A stretch of 64,000 nucleotides of DNA from Pyxidicoccus xibeiensis (GTDB lineage: Bacteria > Myxococcota > Myxococcia > Myxococcales > Myxococcaceae), in assembly GCF_024198175.1 (NCBI RefSeq), contig NZ_JAJVKV010000006.1, forward strand, positions 248,001 through 312,000, given 5' to 3'. The translations under genes were made by a program, and so were the position numbers. Each line of letters opens with the position of its first letter. Position 1 is the first letter of the stretch. The notes under the pieces are model-generated. The model was not told the origin of the DNA. It did no database searches and saw nothing but the letters and a program-made list of their open reading frames with translations. Positions 7,180 to 15,415 of this stretch are shown piece by piece.

Positions 7180-9422
7180 TGAAGCTGCACCTCCACGCCC
7201 TCGACCGTGTCCTGGACTGCGTTCACGACCTTTCTCCACTCCGCCAGATCTCGAGGCCTGAGGTCGCCACCCTCGTAGACAAGCCGGACCCGCCGGACCT
7301 GAACCTGCGTCGGGTCACCCTTGGGGTTGAGCGCACGTCGACGGATGTTCAGCGTCTCGCCATAATTGTGCAAGGCGTCGCTTGCGTCCGCGAGCACCTG
7401 CGCTTCCAACAAGTCGTTTTTCATCCGCGACAGGTCCCGGCTCTTGAAGCTGATGGTCTCCACCAGTGGCGGCTGGCCCGCGGGCGGACGCTCCTCGATG
7501 ACGAGCACGTCCGAGAATCGCAAGCCCGTCTTCTCCTTCCACACGCCCACGTGCGTCTCGATGCGCGGCACGTCGAAGTCCCGCAGCCACCGCCGCTGTG
7601 CCCTGGGCAATGCCGCGTCCTCACGGAGCAGGGCCACCATCGCGCGCTCGAAGTCCAGGCCCCGGGCGAACAGCCCGCGCATCTCCCGGTAGCCTTCCCA
7701 TCGCAACGGTCCCTTCGTGGTCTGGCCCTGCTCCAGCTCTGCGAGCCTCCGCGACCGGTACGTCACGTACTCGCTCCAGAGCGTGGAGCCCTCGCGCACA
7801 CCCGGCGGCGGAGCCTCGACAGATGGATGCTGTTGCTTCAGCCGCGTCACGTCCGCGGGCAGGCGCGCTCCCGGCGCCTCCTGCTCCGCCCGCAGCAGCT
7901 TCGCTTCCAGCGCCTCGCGCGTGTAGCCCGCTGCCTCGCGCACCCGCGCCGCCACCGCGCTGGCCGCCCTCCCCGCCCCACCTCGCGACATGGTGGGTCC
8001 CGCGCGCTGGGACTTCGCCTCGGACAGCCACGCCTGTGCCTTCCCCGCATTGCCCCGCGCCTCAAGCAGGGCCGCCGCCCCCGCTTCGCCCCACTCCGCC
8101 ACCACGAGGGCTCCCTCCCGGCTTGCCTGGACGTAACGAGCCAGCTCGCCCACGGCGCCCTCACCCAGCCGTGCCTCCAATCGCTCCAGCACGGCCTTCA
8201 GCGGCGCCAGCCGAGGCAAAGCCCCCAGAGGCCGGCCGCCCTCGCTTCCGGCGATGGCCCCCTCACGCATCGAGCGCATGCCCCTGCCGCCCGCGTACAG
8301 CCCCACCATCAGCGCCGCGGGTGCCAGTTCCCGAGTGGCCTGCTCGTACTCGCCCGCCGCCAGCGAGCCCATGCCCTGAAGCGTCCCGGCCAGCAGGTGG
8401 TAGAAGCCCACCGGCACGCCGAACGTCAGGTGGTCGAAGGCCCCCAGCGTCACTTCGCCCGGCGCGTACTGCCGCCGCATGACGGCGCCCTCCACCTCCC
8501 ACAGGGCCGTCTGGTACGGCGGCGGCAGGACCCGGGCCCGCGCGGACAGCTCCAGCCCCGCGCTTCCATTGGCGACCCAGCTCGTGGAGAGCGCGTCCTC
8601 GCCGGCGCGCCCCAGTCCGCGGAGGACATCCCCCGCGCGGAAGACTCGCTCCGGGTACTGGGAGAGGGAAATGCCCCGCTTCGCCAGCTCCTCACGGACG
8701 GTAGCCATCGGCTCCAGGACGGCCCGCAGCTGCCTGTCTCCGGCCAGCAGCCGCAGCACCAGCCGGACTTCGTCATCGAAGGCGGAGTGGAGGACGAAGA
8801 GGGCAAAGACCTCCGCCCTGGCATGCCCGTACTTCCGGGCAGCCGAGACGAGGAAGACGGCGCGCTTGTGAGCGAGGACGTTGGAGGCGTCCGCACGCAG
8901 CGGTCCCAGCGCCCCCAGCCGAACGGCGTCCCAGTCCGAGAGGGACTCGACCAGCACGGGCATGTCCACCGTGCGCTGCAACGCCACGAAGTCCGAAGGG
9001 GAAGCGCACGCCAGGAATGGCGTCAGCACCTCCTCACTGGCATCCAGCCGTGGCCAGCCGGAGGGCACGCGTCCACCGCACACGGACTCCCCTGGTGTTA
9101 CCGCCAGGGTTACCGACACGCCCAGGTCCGAGCCATGCAGGCGCACCGACTTGCGGCGCCGGAGCCGAGCACCGACGTCTCCGACCTCCTGGGACGAAGC
9201 GGCAGGAGCATCCTTCTCTTCCGCGAGGCCCTCCGTGTCCCAGTCCCCCGCGGCGAGCCCCAGTCGCCCGAACGTCAGCGTGCTGTCTGGCGCCCTCGCG
9301 GCACAGCCGGTGGAGCACAGAACAACCGCCAGCAGCAGGTACCCCCACGCGTGGGCCCGCGCCCCTACACCTCCGAAGCGTCCACTGCGAGGCGAACGCC
9401 GGGAAGCGCTGGAGTCCGGCAT
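7176..9422 (-). CDS. large lipoprotein with C-terminal nuclease-like domain, SitA-like polymorphic toxin candidate
   Basis: A 748-residue protein beginning with a signal peptide and lipobox (YLLLAVVLCSTGC, lipidated Cys40). ATG 9422 has a GGAG six bases upstream. Residues about 40-480 are helical and Ala/Leu-rich with no known family; about 500-600 look like a linker rich in Arg and Glu. The last 150 residues contain LDFERAMVALLRE, RIETHVGVWKEK, RFSDVLVIE and VETISFKSRD, arranged like a restriction-endonuclease (PD-(D/E)xK) fold, although the E-x-K step is not canonical. A lipoprotein with a nuclease tail followed by an overlapping immunity-like gene matches the sitA-sitI layout of Myxococcus outer-membrane-exchange toxins. 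Delivery route and activity are inferred. Confidence 0.6.
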   Translation of the reverse strand: MPDSSASRRSPRSGRFGGVGARAHAWGYLLLAVVLCSTGCAARAPDSTLTFGRLGLAAGDWDTEGLAEEKDAPAASSQEVGDVGARLRRRKSVRLHGSDLGVSVTLAVTPGESVCGGRVPSGWPRLDASEEVLTPFLACASPSDFVALQRTVDMPVLVESLSDWDAVRLGALGPLRADASNVLAHKRAVFLVSAARKYGHARAEVFALFVLHSAFDDEVRLVLRLLAGDRQLRAVLEPMATVREELAKRGISLSQYPERVFRAGDVLRGLGRAGEDALSTSWVANGSAGLELSARARVLPPPYQTALWEVEGAVMRRQYAPGEVTLGAFDHLTFGVPVGFYHLLAGTLQGMGSLAAGEYEQATRELAPAALMVGLYAGGRGMRSMREGAIAGSEGGRPLGALPRLAPLKAVLERLEARLGEGAVGELARYVQASREGALVVAEWGEAGAAALLEARGNAGKAQAWLSEAKSQRAGPTMSRGGAGRAASAVAARVREAAGYTREALEAKLLRAEQEAPGARLPADVTRLKQQHPSVEAPPPGVREGSTLWSEYVTYRSRRLAELEQGQTTKGPLRWEGYREMRGLFARGLDFERAMVALLREDAALPRAQRRWLRDFDVPRIETHVGVWKEKTGLRFSDVLVIEERPPAGQPPLVETISFKSRDLSRMKNDLLEAQVLADASDALHNYGETLNIRRRALNPKGDPTQVQVRRVRLVYEGGDLRPRDLAEWRKVVNAVQDTVEGVEVQLQ

Positions 9423-9588
9423 GAGAGGCTCCGTCGTGACGAAAGGGAGGACCCGCAGCGTACGGCCACGAAACGCTACAACCACGACTTAACGGAAATA
9501 AATGACTCCACTGGTTCACCTGGAGCCCCTCGGCCCGGTGGATGCGCCATGGTGCTGGCAGCGGTGGGAGTCAGTGCCACGAAACCCG

Positions 9589-9617
9589 TTGATTTCAGGC
9601 GGCCATGCCCTTGTAGA
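9589..9617 (+). promoter_or_regulatory. candidate promoter for purMN
   Basis: TTGATT (9589-9594), 17 bases, then TGTAGA (9612-9617), about 95 bases before GTG 9714. The -10 match is only 3/6. The rest of the 290-base divergent gap 9423-9713 contains an A/T-rich patch (about 9484-9509) that may serve the toxin promoter. No other feature is seen there. Confidence 0.3.
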
Positions 9618-9713
9618 CGCGTGCTGGCTGACTGGCGCGGGAGGAGGCGCAAAGCCAACACCCCCGCGTCACGGCCCGAGACAACGGCGACGGTGGCGGG
9701 TAGAAGGCCGCCC

Positions 9714-10751
9714 GTGGGAACGACCTACAAGCAGTCCGGAGTGGACATCGAGGCCGGCGACGCCTTCGTCGACCGAATCAAGCCCTACGCCGCGCGCACC
9801 ATGCGCCCCGAGGTGGTCGCGGGGGTGGGCGGCTTCGGCGGCCTGTTCGCCCTGCCGCCGGGCAAGTACAAGGAGCCAGTGCTGGTGGCCGGCACGGACG
9901 GCGTGGGCACCAAGCTCAAGGTCGCCTTCGCCGCCGGGCGCCATGGCACGGTGGGCATCGACCTGGTGGCAATGTCGGTGAACGACATCCTCACCTGTGG
10001 CGCGGAGCCCTTGTTCTTCCTCGACTACTTCGCCACCGGCCGCCTGGAGGTGGACGCGGCGGCCGAGGTGGTGAAGGGCATCGCCCTGGGCTGCGAGCAG
10101 GCCGGGTGCACCCTGCTGGGCGGCGAGACGGCGGAGATGCCGGGCTTCTACGCGCGAGGCGAGTACGACCTGGCGGGCTTCTGCGTCGGTGTGGTGGAGC
10201 GGTCGGCCATCATCGACGGCAAGAGCGTGAAGCCGGGCGACGCGCTCATCGGCCTGACTTCGTCCGGCCTGCACAGCAACGGCTACTCGCTGGCGCGCAA
10301 GGTGCTGCTGGAGGACGCGAAGCTGCAGCTGGACGCCACGCCCGAGGGGCTGGACCGGCCGCTGGCGGACGCCCTGCTGGAGCCCACGCGCATCTACGTG
10401 AAGGACGCGCTGGCGCTGCTCCAGGCGGTGAAGGTGAAGGGCATGGCCCACATCACCGGCAGCGGCATCCCCGGCAACCTGCCCCGCTGCCTGCCCGACG
10501 GCACGCGCGCGGTGCTGAGCGAGAAGGCGTGGACGAAGCCGCCCATCTTCGACCTCATCGCGAAGCAGGGGAACGTGGCCCGGGACGAGATGTTCAACAC
10601 GTTCAACATGGGCCTGGGCCTCATCGTCGTGGTGGCGAAGGAGGACGTGGCCCAGGCGCTCTCCGTGCTGAGCGCGCGCGGCGTGCAGGCGACGGAAGTG
10701 GGCCGCGTGGAAGCCGGCCAGGGCGAGGCGACGGCGGTCATCGAGCCATGA
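9714..10751 (+). CDS. purM: phosphoribosylformylglycinamidine cyclo-ligase (AIR synthetase)
   Basis: A 345-residue enzyme that converts FGAM to AIR with ATP, step five of purine synthesis. Diagnostic segments are GTDGVGTKLKVA, VNDILTCGAEPLFFLDY, GGETAEMPGFY and GLTSSGLHSNGYSL. The start is GTG 9714 after AGAAGG; the frame is open far upstream (to 7053) but that part has no homology and lies antisense to the toxin gene. The stop overlaps the purN start (ATGA). Confidence 0.95.
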   Translation: MGTTYKQSGVDIEAGDAFVDRIKPYAARTMRPEVVAGVGGFGGLFALPPGKYKEPVLVAGTDGVGTKLKVAFAAGRHGTVGIDLVAMSVNDILTCGAEPLFFLDYFATGRLEVDAAAEVVKGIALGCEQAGCTLLGGETAEMPGFYARGEYDLAGFCVGVVERSAIIDGKSVKPGDALIGLTSSGLHSNGYSLARKVLLEDAKLQLDATPEGLDRPLADALLEPTRIYVKDALALLQAVKVKGMAHITGSGIPGNLPRCLPDGTRAVLSEKAWTKPPIFDLIAKQGNVARDEMFNTFNMGLGLIVVVAKEDVAQALSVLSARGVQATEVGRVEAGQGEATAVIEP

Positions 10752-11413
10752 GCGTGAAGCGCACGCGCCTGGGAGTGCTGGTGTCCGGCAGTGGCAGCAA
10801 CCTGCAGGCCCTGCTGGACGCGTGCGCGCAGGAGGACTTCCCGGCCGAGGTGGCCTGCGTCATCTCCAACGTGCCCACGGCCTTCGCGCTGGAGCGGGCG
10901 CGCAAGGCGGGCGTGCCGGCCGTGGTGGTGGACCACAAGGCGCACGCGACCAAGGCGGACTTCGAGAGGGCGCTGCTGGAGGCGCTGCGCGCGGCGGGGG
11001 TGGAGTGGGTGTGCCTGGCGGGGTTCATGCGCCTGCTGAGCGCGGACTTCCTGGGCCACTACGCGGGGCGGGTGCTCAACATCCACCCTTCCCTGCTGCC
11101 GTCGTTCCCAGGGCTCCATGCGCAGCGGCAGGCGCTGGAGCGCGGGGTGAAGGTCGCCGGGTGCACGGTGCACTTCGTGGACGCGGGCACGGACACGGGC
11201 CCCATCATCGCGCAGGCGGCCGTGCCGGTGCTGCCGGACGATGACGAGAAGGGGCTGAGCGCGCGCATCCTCGCGGAGGAGCACCGACTCTATCCCCTCG
11301 CCGTGCGGCTGGCGGTGACGGGCAAGGTGACGATGGACGGGGCGCGCACGCGAGTGGACGCGCAGGCGACGGTGGGCGAGCTGTCGCTGCGCAGCCCTGG
11401 CACGCCCCGGTGA
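10748..11413 (+). CDS. purN: phosphoribosylglycinamide formyltransferase
   Basis: A 221-residue folate-dependent GAR transformylase that moves a formyl group from 10-formyl-tetrahydrofolate to GAR. Motifs are VSGSGSNLQALLDA near the N-terminus, VLNIHPSLLPSFPGLHAQ with the catalytic His, and CTVHFVDAGTDTGPIIAQ with the catalytic Asp. The ATG overlaps the purM TGA by four bases. purMN pairing is standard and keeps two non-adjacent purine steps co-expressed. Confidence 0.95.
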   Translation: MSVKRTRLGVLVSGSGSNLQALLDACAQEDFPAEVACVISNVPTAFALERARKAGVPAVVVDHKAHATKADFERALLEALRAAGVEWVCLAGFMRLLSADFLGHYAGRVLNIHPSLLPSFPGLHAQRQALERGVKVAGCTVHFVDAGTDTGPIIAQAAVPVLPDDDEKGLSARILAEEHRLYPLAVRLAVTGKVTMDGARTRVDAQATVGELSLRSPGTPR

Positions 11414-11435
11414 AGCCGGGCCAGGGACGGGCAGG

Positions 11436-11987
11436 ATGAACACGAGCGACAGCGGCATCCCGGGCAGCAACGACGTGACGGCGGCCAGCGCTGGCGCAGG
11501 TGCGGCCACGACCCGCGAGGAGCGACTCGCGGCGCTGCGCGAGGCCCGGGTGGTGCTCGTGAGCGCGTGCCTCATCGGCGAGGCGGTCCGCTTCGACGCG
11601 CGCTCGAAGCTGTCGTCCAGGGTGATGGCCGCGCTCGAAGGAAAGGAAGTCGTCCCGGTGTGCCCGGAGGTCGGAGGCGGCATGCCCGTCCCCCGCCCCC
11701 CGGTGGAGCTGAGCGGCGGGACGGGCGTGGACGTGCTGGCCGGACGGGCACGGGCCCTGGAGCGCGAGGGCGGTGTCGACCGGACGGAGCCCTTCCTGAG
11801 GGGCGCCCGGCTCGCGCTGGAGGCGGCTCGGAAGTTCGGCGCGACGGTGGCCATCCTCAAGGAGAAGAGCCCTTCCTGCGGGACGCAGCAGGTGTACGAG
11901 GCGCGGAAGCTCCGGCCCGGCGAGGGCGTCACCACCGCCCTGCTTCGCTCCGAAGGCATCGTTGTCCTCAGCGACGAGGACCTTTAG
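11436..11987 (+). CDS. DUF523 (YbbK-type) domain protein
   Basis: A 183-residue protein. After a 35-residue unstructured Ala/Ser/Gly head comes the DUF523 core: VSACLIGEAVRFDARSK, VVPVCPEVGGGMPVPRPP and LKEKSPSCGTQQVY, with conserved Cys residues in SACL, VCPE and SCG that could bind a metal or a cofactor. The biochemical role of the family is unknown. It begins 22 bases after purN and is probably read through from purMN. The long N-terminal head could mean the real start is internal, but no better ATG lies before the core. Confidence 0.85.
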   Translation: MNTSDSGIPGSNDVTAASAGAGAATTREERLAALREARVVLVSACLIGEAVRFDARSKLSSRVMAALEGKEVVPVCPEVGGGMPVPRPPVELSGGTGVDVLAGRARALEREGGVDRTEPFLRGARLALEAARKFGATVAILKEKSPSCGTQQVYEARKLRPGEGVTTALLRSEGIVVLSDEDL

Positions 11988-11999
11988 TCCTCCCCTCGG

Positions 12000-12033
12000 G
12001 CCTGGTCATACGGCCTCGCGTGAATGACCGGGC
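12000..12033. terminator. candidate bidirectional hairpin between convergent genes
   Basis: A 10-bp stem (GCCTGGTCAT at 12000-12009 with ATGACCGGGC at 12024-12033, one G-T pair) and a 14-base loop sit in the 66-base gap between the DUF523 gene and the convergent chemoreceptor gene. There is no T-run on either side. Confidence 0.4.
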
Positions 12034-12053
12034 GGCACTGGAGGCCATCGTCC

Positions 12054-13643
12054 TCAGACGCGGAAGCCGCTCACCAGCCCGTCGATGCGTGCGAAGGCCG
12101 CGCTCAGCCGCTGGACCGCGGCCTGGGTGCCCTGCGTGGCCCTGAGAATCTCCTTCATCTTCTCGGTGAGCTGGGACACCACCGTGGACATCTGATTCAC
12201 CCCGGCGTTCTGCATCGTCACGGCCGCCACGATGGAGCGCGCCGCCATGCTGCTCTCGCGTACGACTTCGGTGATGTCCCGCAGGCTCTGGCCCGAGGCG
12301 AGCGCTTCGGCGATGCCCGCCTCCATCCGCCGCTGGTCTGCCTCCGCGCTGCGGGTGACCCGGCCCACCGTCTCCTTCATCTCCGCGAGAATCCTCCCGA
12401 TGCTCTCCGTGCTGCGAGAGGACTGCTGGGACAGCGAGCGCATCTCCCGCGCCACCACCGCGAAGCCACGGCCGCCCTCCCCCGCCTTCGCCGCCTCGAT
12501 GGCCGCGTTGATGGCGAGCACGTTGGACTGGTCCGTCAGGTCCTTCACCGACACCAGGATGGAGGACGCCTTGAGCGAGCCCTCCGACAGCTCGCCGATG
12601 CCCGTCACCATCGCCGCGACCTGCTCGCGCAGCTCCCCCAGGAACCGCACGCTCTGCTCGACGGAGGCCTGGCCGGAGGTGCTCAGCGTCTCGGCATTCG
12701 CGGCCACCTCCAGGACGCGGCCCGCCTGCGCCCCCGTCGCGCGAGCAGTCTCGGAGATCTCCGCCATCGCCACGCGCGCCTCCTCGAGGCTCGCCATCTG
12801 ATGCTCGAGCACCGCGGACTGCTCGCGCCCGAGCTGGCTGATGCCCTGGACACTCTGCGACAGCTCCGTCAGCGCCTCCCTCAGCGTGAGCGGAACGGTC
12901 CGCAGGCGCGTCACCACCTCTCCGAAGCTGCGCGCCAACTGGCCGAGCTCGTCCTCGGAGTCGATGTCGATGCGCTGGGTGAGGTCCCCCTCGGTCGCGA
13001 TGCGGGAGGCCACCTGGTTCAGCTTCGTCAGGGGCCGGGCCACCTGGGCCACCAGCCACAGCGAGAGCACCCCCAGCACCGCGAGCATCAACAGCCCCAC
13101 GCCCATCAACCACCGCTGGGCGCGCGTGTGCTCCTCCCGCAGCTCGGAGAAGGCGCCGCTCATCCGGCGCTGGTCGTCCTGGGTGGCCTGGCGCAGCGAC
13201 TCCCGCAGCCGGTTGTAGCGCTCGCCCATCTCCGCGAGCTGGCTCGGGGCCTGCGCCTCCCGGCGAATCATCCGCGCGCTCGTGTCCCGGGCGTGCCGCA
13301 GGTATGCCTCCAGGTCCTGCCCCGCGCGCTGGAGGCGCTCGGGGTCCAGCGTCGGGCTGGAGCGCGCCTGTGCCATCAGCTCGCCGAGGCGCTGGGCCTT
13401 CACGTCCACCTGCGCCAGGAGGTCTTCGTCCTCGGCGGCCACTGCGTCCTGGAGGTCGCGCTGCACCTCCGCCAGGAGCTGCTCCAGGTCCCTGCCGAGC
13501 AGCACCGCGGGGACGTAGCCCCGCTCGATATCGGCGACGTGCAGCTCCGTGCTGCGCCCCAGCAGCTCCGACATGGTGACGATGACCAGCAGGAACACCG
13601 TGGCCAGGCCCGGCAGCAGCAGGACCTTGTGCTGGAACTTCAT
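12054..13643 (-). CDS. methyl-accepting chemotaxis protein
   Basis: A 529-residue transmembrane chemoreceptor. TM1 is at about 7-27, and a periplasmic region of about 150 residues follows that is all-helical (four-helix-bundle type). TM2 is at about 178-200 (LMGVGLLMLAVLGVLSLWLV), then a HAMP (about 200-255) and the signalling domain, with the hairpin tip around DQSNVLAINAAIEAAKAGE and GGRGFAVVAREMRSL. The ATG giving MKFQHKVLL follows the upstream gene by 11 bases. Its upstream partner encodes a small periplasmic binding-like protein, which may present a ligand to the sensor domain. No che genes adjoin it, so it must work with a remote array. Confidence 0.92.
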   Translation of the reverse strand: MKFQHKVLLLPGLATVFLLVIVTMSELLGRSTELHVADIERGYVPAVLLGRDLEQLLAEVQRDLQDAVAAEDEDLLAQVDVKAQRLGELMAQARSSPTLDPERLQRAGQDLEAYLRHARDTSARMIRREAQAPSQLAEMGERYNRLRESLRQATQDDQRRMSGAFSELREEHTRAQRWLMGVGLLMLAVLGVLSLWLVAQVARPLTKLNQVASRIATEGDLTQRIDIDSEDELGQLARSFGEVVTRLRTVPLTLREALTELSQSVQGISQLGREQSAVLEHQMASLEEARVAMAEISETARATGAQAGRVLEVAANAETLSTSGQASVEQSVRFLGELREQVAAMVTGIGELSEGSLKASSILVSVKDLTDQSNVLAINAAIEAAKAGEGGRGFAVVAREMRSLSQQSSRSTESIGRILAEMKETVGRVTRSAEADQRRMEAGIAEALASGQSLRDITEVVRESSMAARSIVAAVTMQNAGVNQMSTVVSQLTEKMKEILRATQGTQAAVQRLSAAFARIDGLVSGFRV

Positions 13644-13654
13644 GCTGGAGGCCC

Positions 13655-14104
13655 TCACGGGTCCGCCACCACCAGGACGGCGACTCCCTGCACGTCCGCA
13701 CCCGCGTCGACGTACGCCACCGCGCCCGGCGTGGAGCGCACGAAGTCCACCACCTGGTCCGTCGTCTCCATCACGACTGGAGGAACGCCCCGGCCGGAGA
13801 AGATGCGCTGCTGCCACCAGGCCCGCACGGCGGGCAGGGAGCGCTGGAGGATTTCCTCACTGAAGGCCACGCGCACCGCGGAGTCCTCCGGCAGATCCAC
13901 GGGGAGGACCTCCGTCCCCGACTCCCACCGCGTCGTCTTCTTGAGGAAGAAGTGCGCCAGCTCCTGGCGCGTCAGCGTGTCCACCCCGGCGGAGGGATGC
14001 GCGATGACCAGGAACTCCACCACCTCGGCGCTCCGGGAAGACCCGGGGGACATCAGCACCAGGGCACACACGAGCAGGGCCAGGGAACACTGGATGCGGG
14101 ACAT
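13655..14104 (-). CDS. small exported phosphate-binding-like (PstS-type) protein
   Basis: A 149-residue protein with a signal peptide (MSRIQCSLALLVCALVLMSP). It contains FLVIAHPSAGVDTLTRQELAHFFLKK and RWESGTEVLPVDLPED, then ATPGAVAYVDA-like spacing (RSTPGAVAYVDAG). This resembles the short PBP-like phosphate ABC-transporter substrate-binding family proteins, but it is about half the length of a full PstS. ATG 14104 has AAAGG upstream. It is followed after 11 bases by the chemoreceptor gene, suggesting a sensory rather than a transport role; no permease genes are nearby. Confidence 0.7.
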   Translation of the reverse strand: MSRIQCSLALLVCALVLMSPGSSRSAEVVEFLVIAHPSAGVDTLTRQELAHFFLKKTTRWESGTEVLPVDLPEDSAVRVAFSEEILQRSLPAVRAWWQQRIFSGRGVPPVVMETTDQVVDFVRSTPGAVAYVDAGADVQGVAVLVVADP

Positions 14105-14247
14105 GGAGGGCCTTTCAACGGCACCCGGAGAGCGCCGCCGCTGTGTCGGAACAGACCCGGCACACACGATGCTGCTGTATCATTCCAACAGCACCATTTG
14201 TCCAGCACGAAGGAGGGCCTGTCCTTCCAGGGACTTGCCTCCAGTGC

Positions 14248-15333
14248 TCAGCGCGGCGGCACGGGCAGTACCAGCTCGTCGGCGCCAAGGGGCGCGAAGC
14301 AGGCCTCCACCTCGGCGTCGGTGACGTCGGACAGCGTGGCCGGGTGCCAGCGCGGCTTGTTGTCCTTGTCCACGAGGACGGCGCGGATGCCCTCGCGGAA
14401 GTCCTGGCGCGCCGTCATCGCCTGGCTCAGGCGGTACTCCACCGTCACCATCTCGTCGTAGTCGCGCGTGCGGCCCATGCGCAGCTGGTGCAGCGTCACC
14501 TTGAGGCTCATGGGGCACATGCGCAGCAGCGTGGCCCACGTCTCCTGGGCCCAGGGCGTGCCCTCCAGCTCCAGTGCCTGCTGGATGTCGTCCACCCGCT
14601 CGGCCGCGAAGCACCGGTCGATGGCCCCGTGCTGCACGGCCAGCGCGGAGGTCCCCGCGTCCGCGTGGAAGTCCGCGAGCACCTTCTCCGCGACGGCGCT
14701 GGCGGCGCCGCTCCCCCACTGCGCGCCCACCAGCGCGTCCAGCACCGCGTCCAGCCGCACCGACTCCACGTGGTGCGTGGCGTACCCGAGCCACAGCGCG
14801 TCCGCCGCGCTGCACCGCGCGCCGGTGAGGCCCAGGTACGTGCCCGCCTCGCCCGGGAAGCGCGGCAGGAACCAGCCGCCGCCGATGTCCGGGAACAGGC
14901 CAATCGCCGTCTCCGGCATGGCCAGCACCAGCTTCTCGGTGACGACGCGGTACGCGCCGTGGATGGACAGCCCCAGCCCGCCGCCCATGCAGATGCCGTC
15001 CACCAGCGCGATGAAGGGCTTGCCGAAGTGGTGGATGCGGTGGTTCAGCGCGTACTCGGCGCGGAAGAACTCGCGCGACAGGCGCTCCTGCTCCTCGCCC
15101 GCCGCGCTGCCCGCCGAGGCGGCGACCGCGCGCACGTCTCCTCCCGCGCAGAAGGCCCGTCCGCCCGCGCCCCGGATGACCACCGCCTTCACGGCCGGGT
15201 CCACCGCCCACGCGTCGAGCGCCGGCTGCAGCTTCCGGCACATTCCCAGGTCCAGGGCATTCAGGGCCTTCGGGCGGTTCAGCGTCACCACGCCCACCGC
15301 CCCCCGCGTCTCCAGGAGCACGTCATCACTCAT
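14248..15333 (-). CDS. 3-hydroxyisobutyryl-CoA hydrolase / enoyl-CoA hydratase family protein
   Basis: A 361-residue crotonase-fold enzyme. VTLNRPKALNALDLGM, AFCAGGDVRAVAA (oxyanion loop), GICMGGGLGLSIHG and MPETAIGLFPDIGGGWFLPR (with the catalytic Glu and Asp) are typical of 3-hydroxyisobutyryl-CoA hydrolase rather than simple hydratases. The length, with the long C-terminal part, also fits. The family removes CoA from 3-hydroxyisobutyryl-CoA in valine breakdown, which suits an amino-acid-eating myxobacterium. It stands alone here and is divergent from a HAD phosphatase. Confidence 0.88.
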   Translation of the reverse strand: MSDDVLLETRGAVGVVTLNRPKALNALDLGMCRKLQPALDAWAVDPAVKAVVIRGAGGRAFCAGGDVRAVAASAGSAAGEEQERLSREFFRAEYALNHRIHHFGKPFIALVDGICMGGGLGLSIHGAYRVVTEKLVLAMPETAIGLFPDIGGGWFLPRFPGEAGTYLGLTGARCSAADALWLGYATHHVESVRLDAVLDALVGAQWGSGAASAVAEKVLADFHADAGTSALAVQHGAIDRCFAAERVDDIQQALELEGTPWAQETWATLLRMCPMSLKVTLHQLRMGRTRDYDEMVTVEYRLSQAMTARQDFREGIRAVLVDKDNKPRWHPATLSDVTDAEVEACFAPLGADELVLPVPPR

Positions 15334-15415
15334 GCTCGGAGGGGATATCAGGCGGGCGACTCGCGCGCGCGGATTGAGTGAGCCGCCCTGTCGCCGGACG
15401 CGCTATGGGGACCCC

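Noticed and set aside
7053..9713. The purM frame is open for about 890 codons upstream of GTG 9714
   Set aside because: That part is antisense to the toxin and immunity genes and resembles no protein; purM homology begins at GTG 9714 with a ribosome-binding site.
12060..14160. Long plus-strand frame opposite the chemoreceptor and its partner
   Set aside because: Arg/Leu/His-rich composition and no ribosome-binding site; the minus-strand frames carry HAMP and chemoreceptor motifs.
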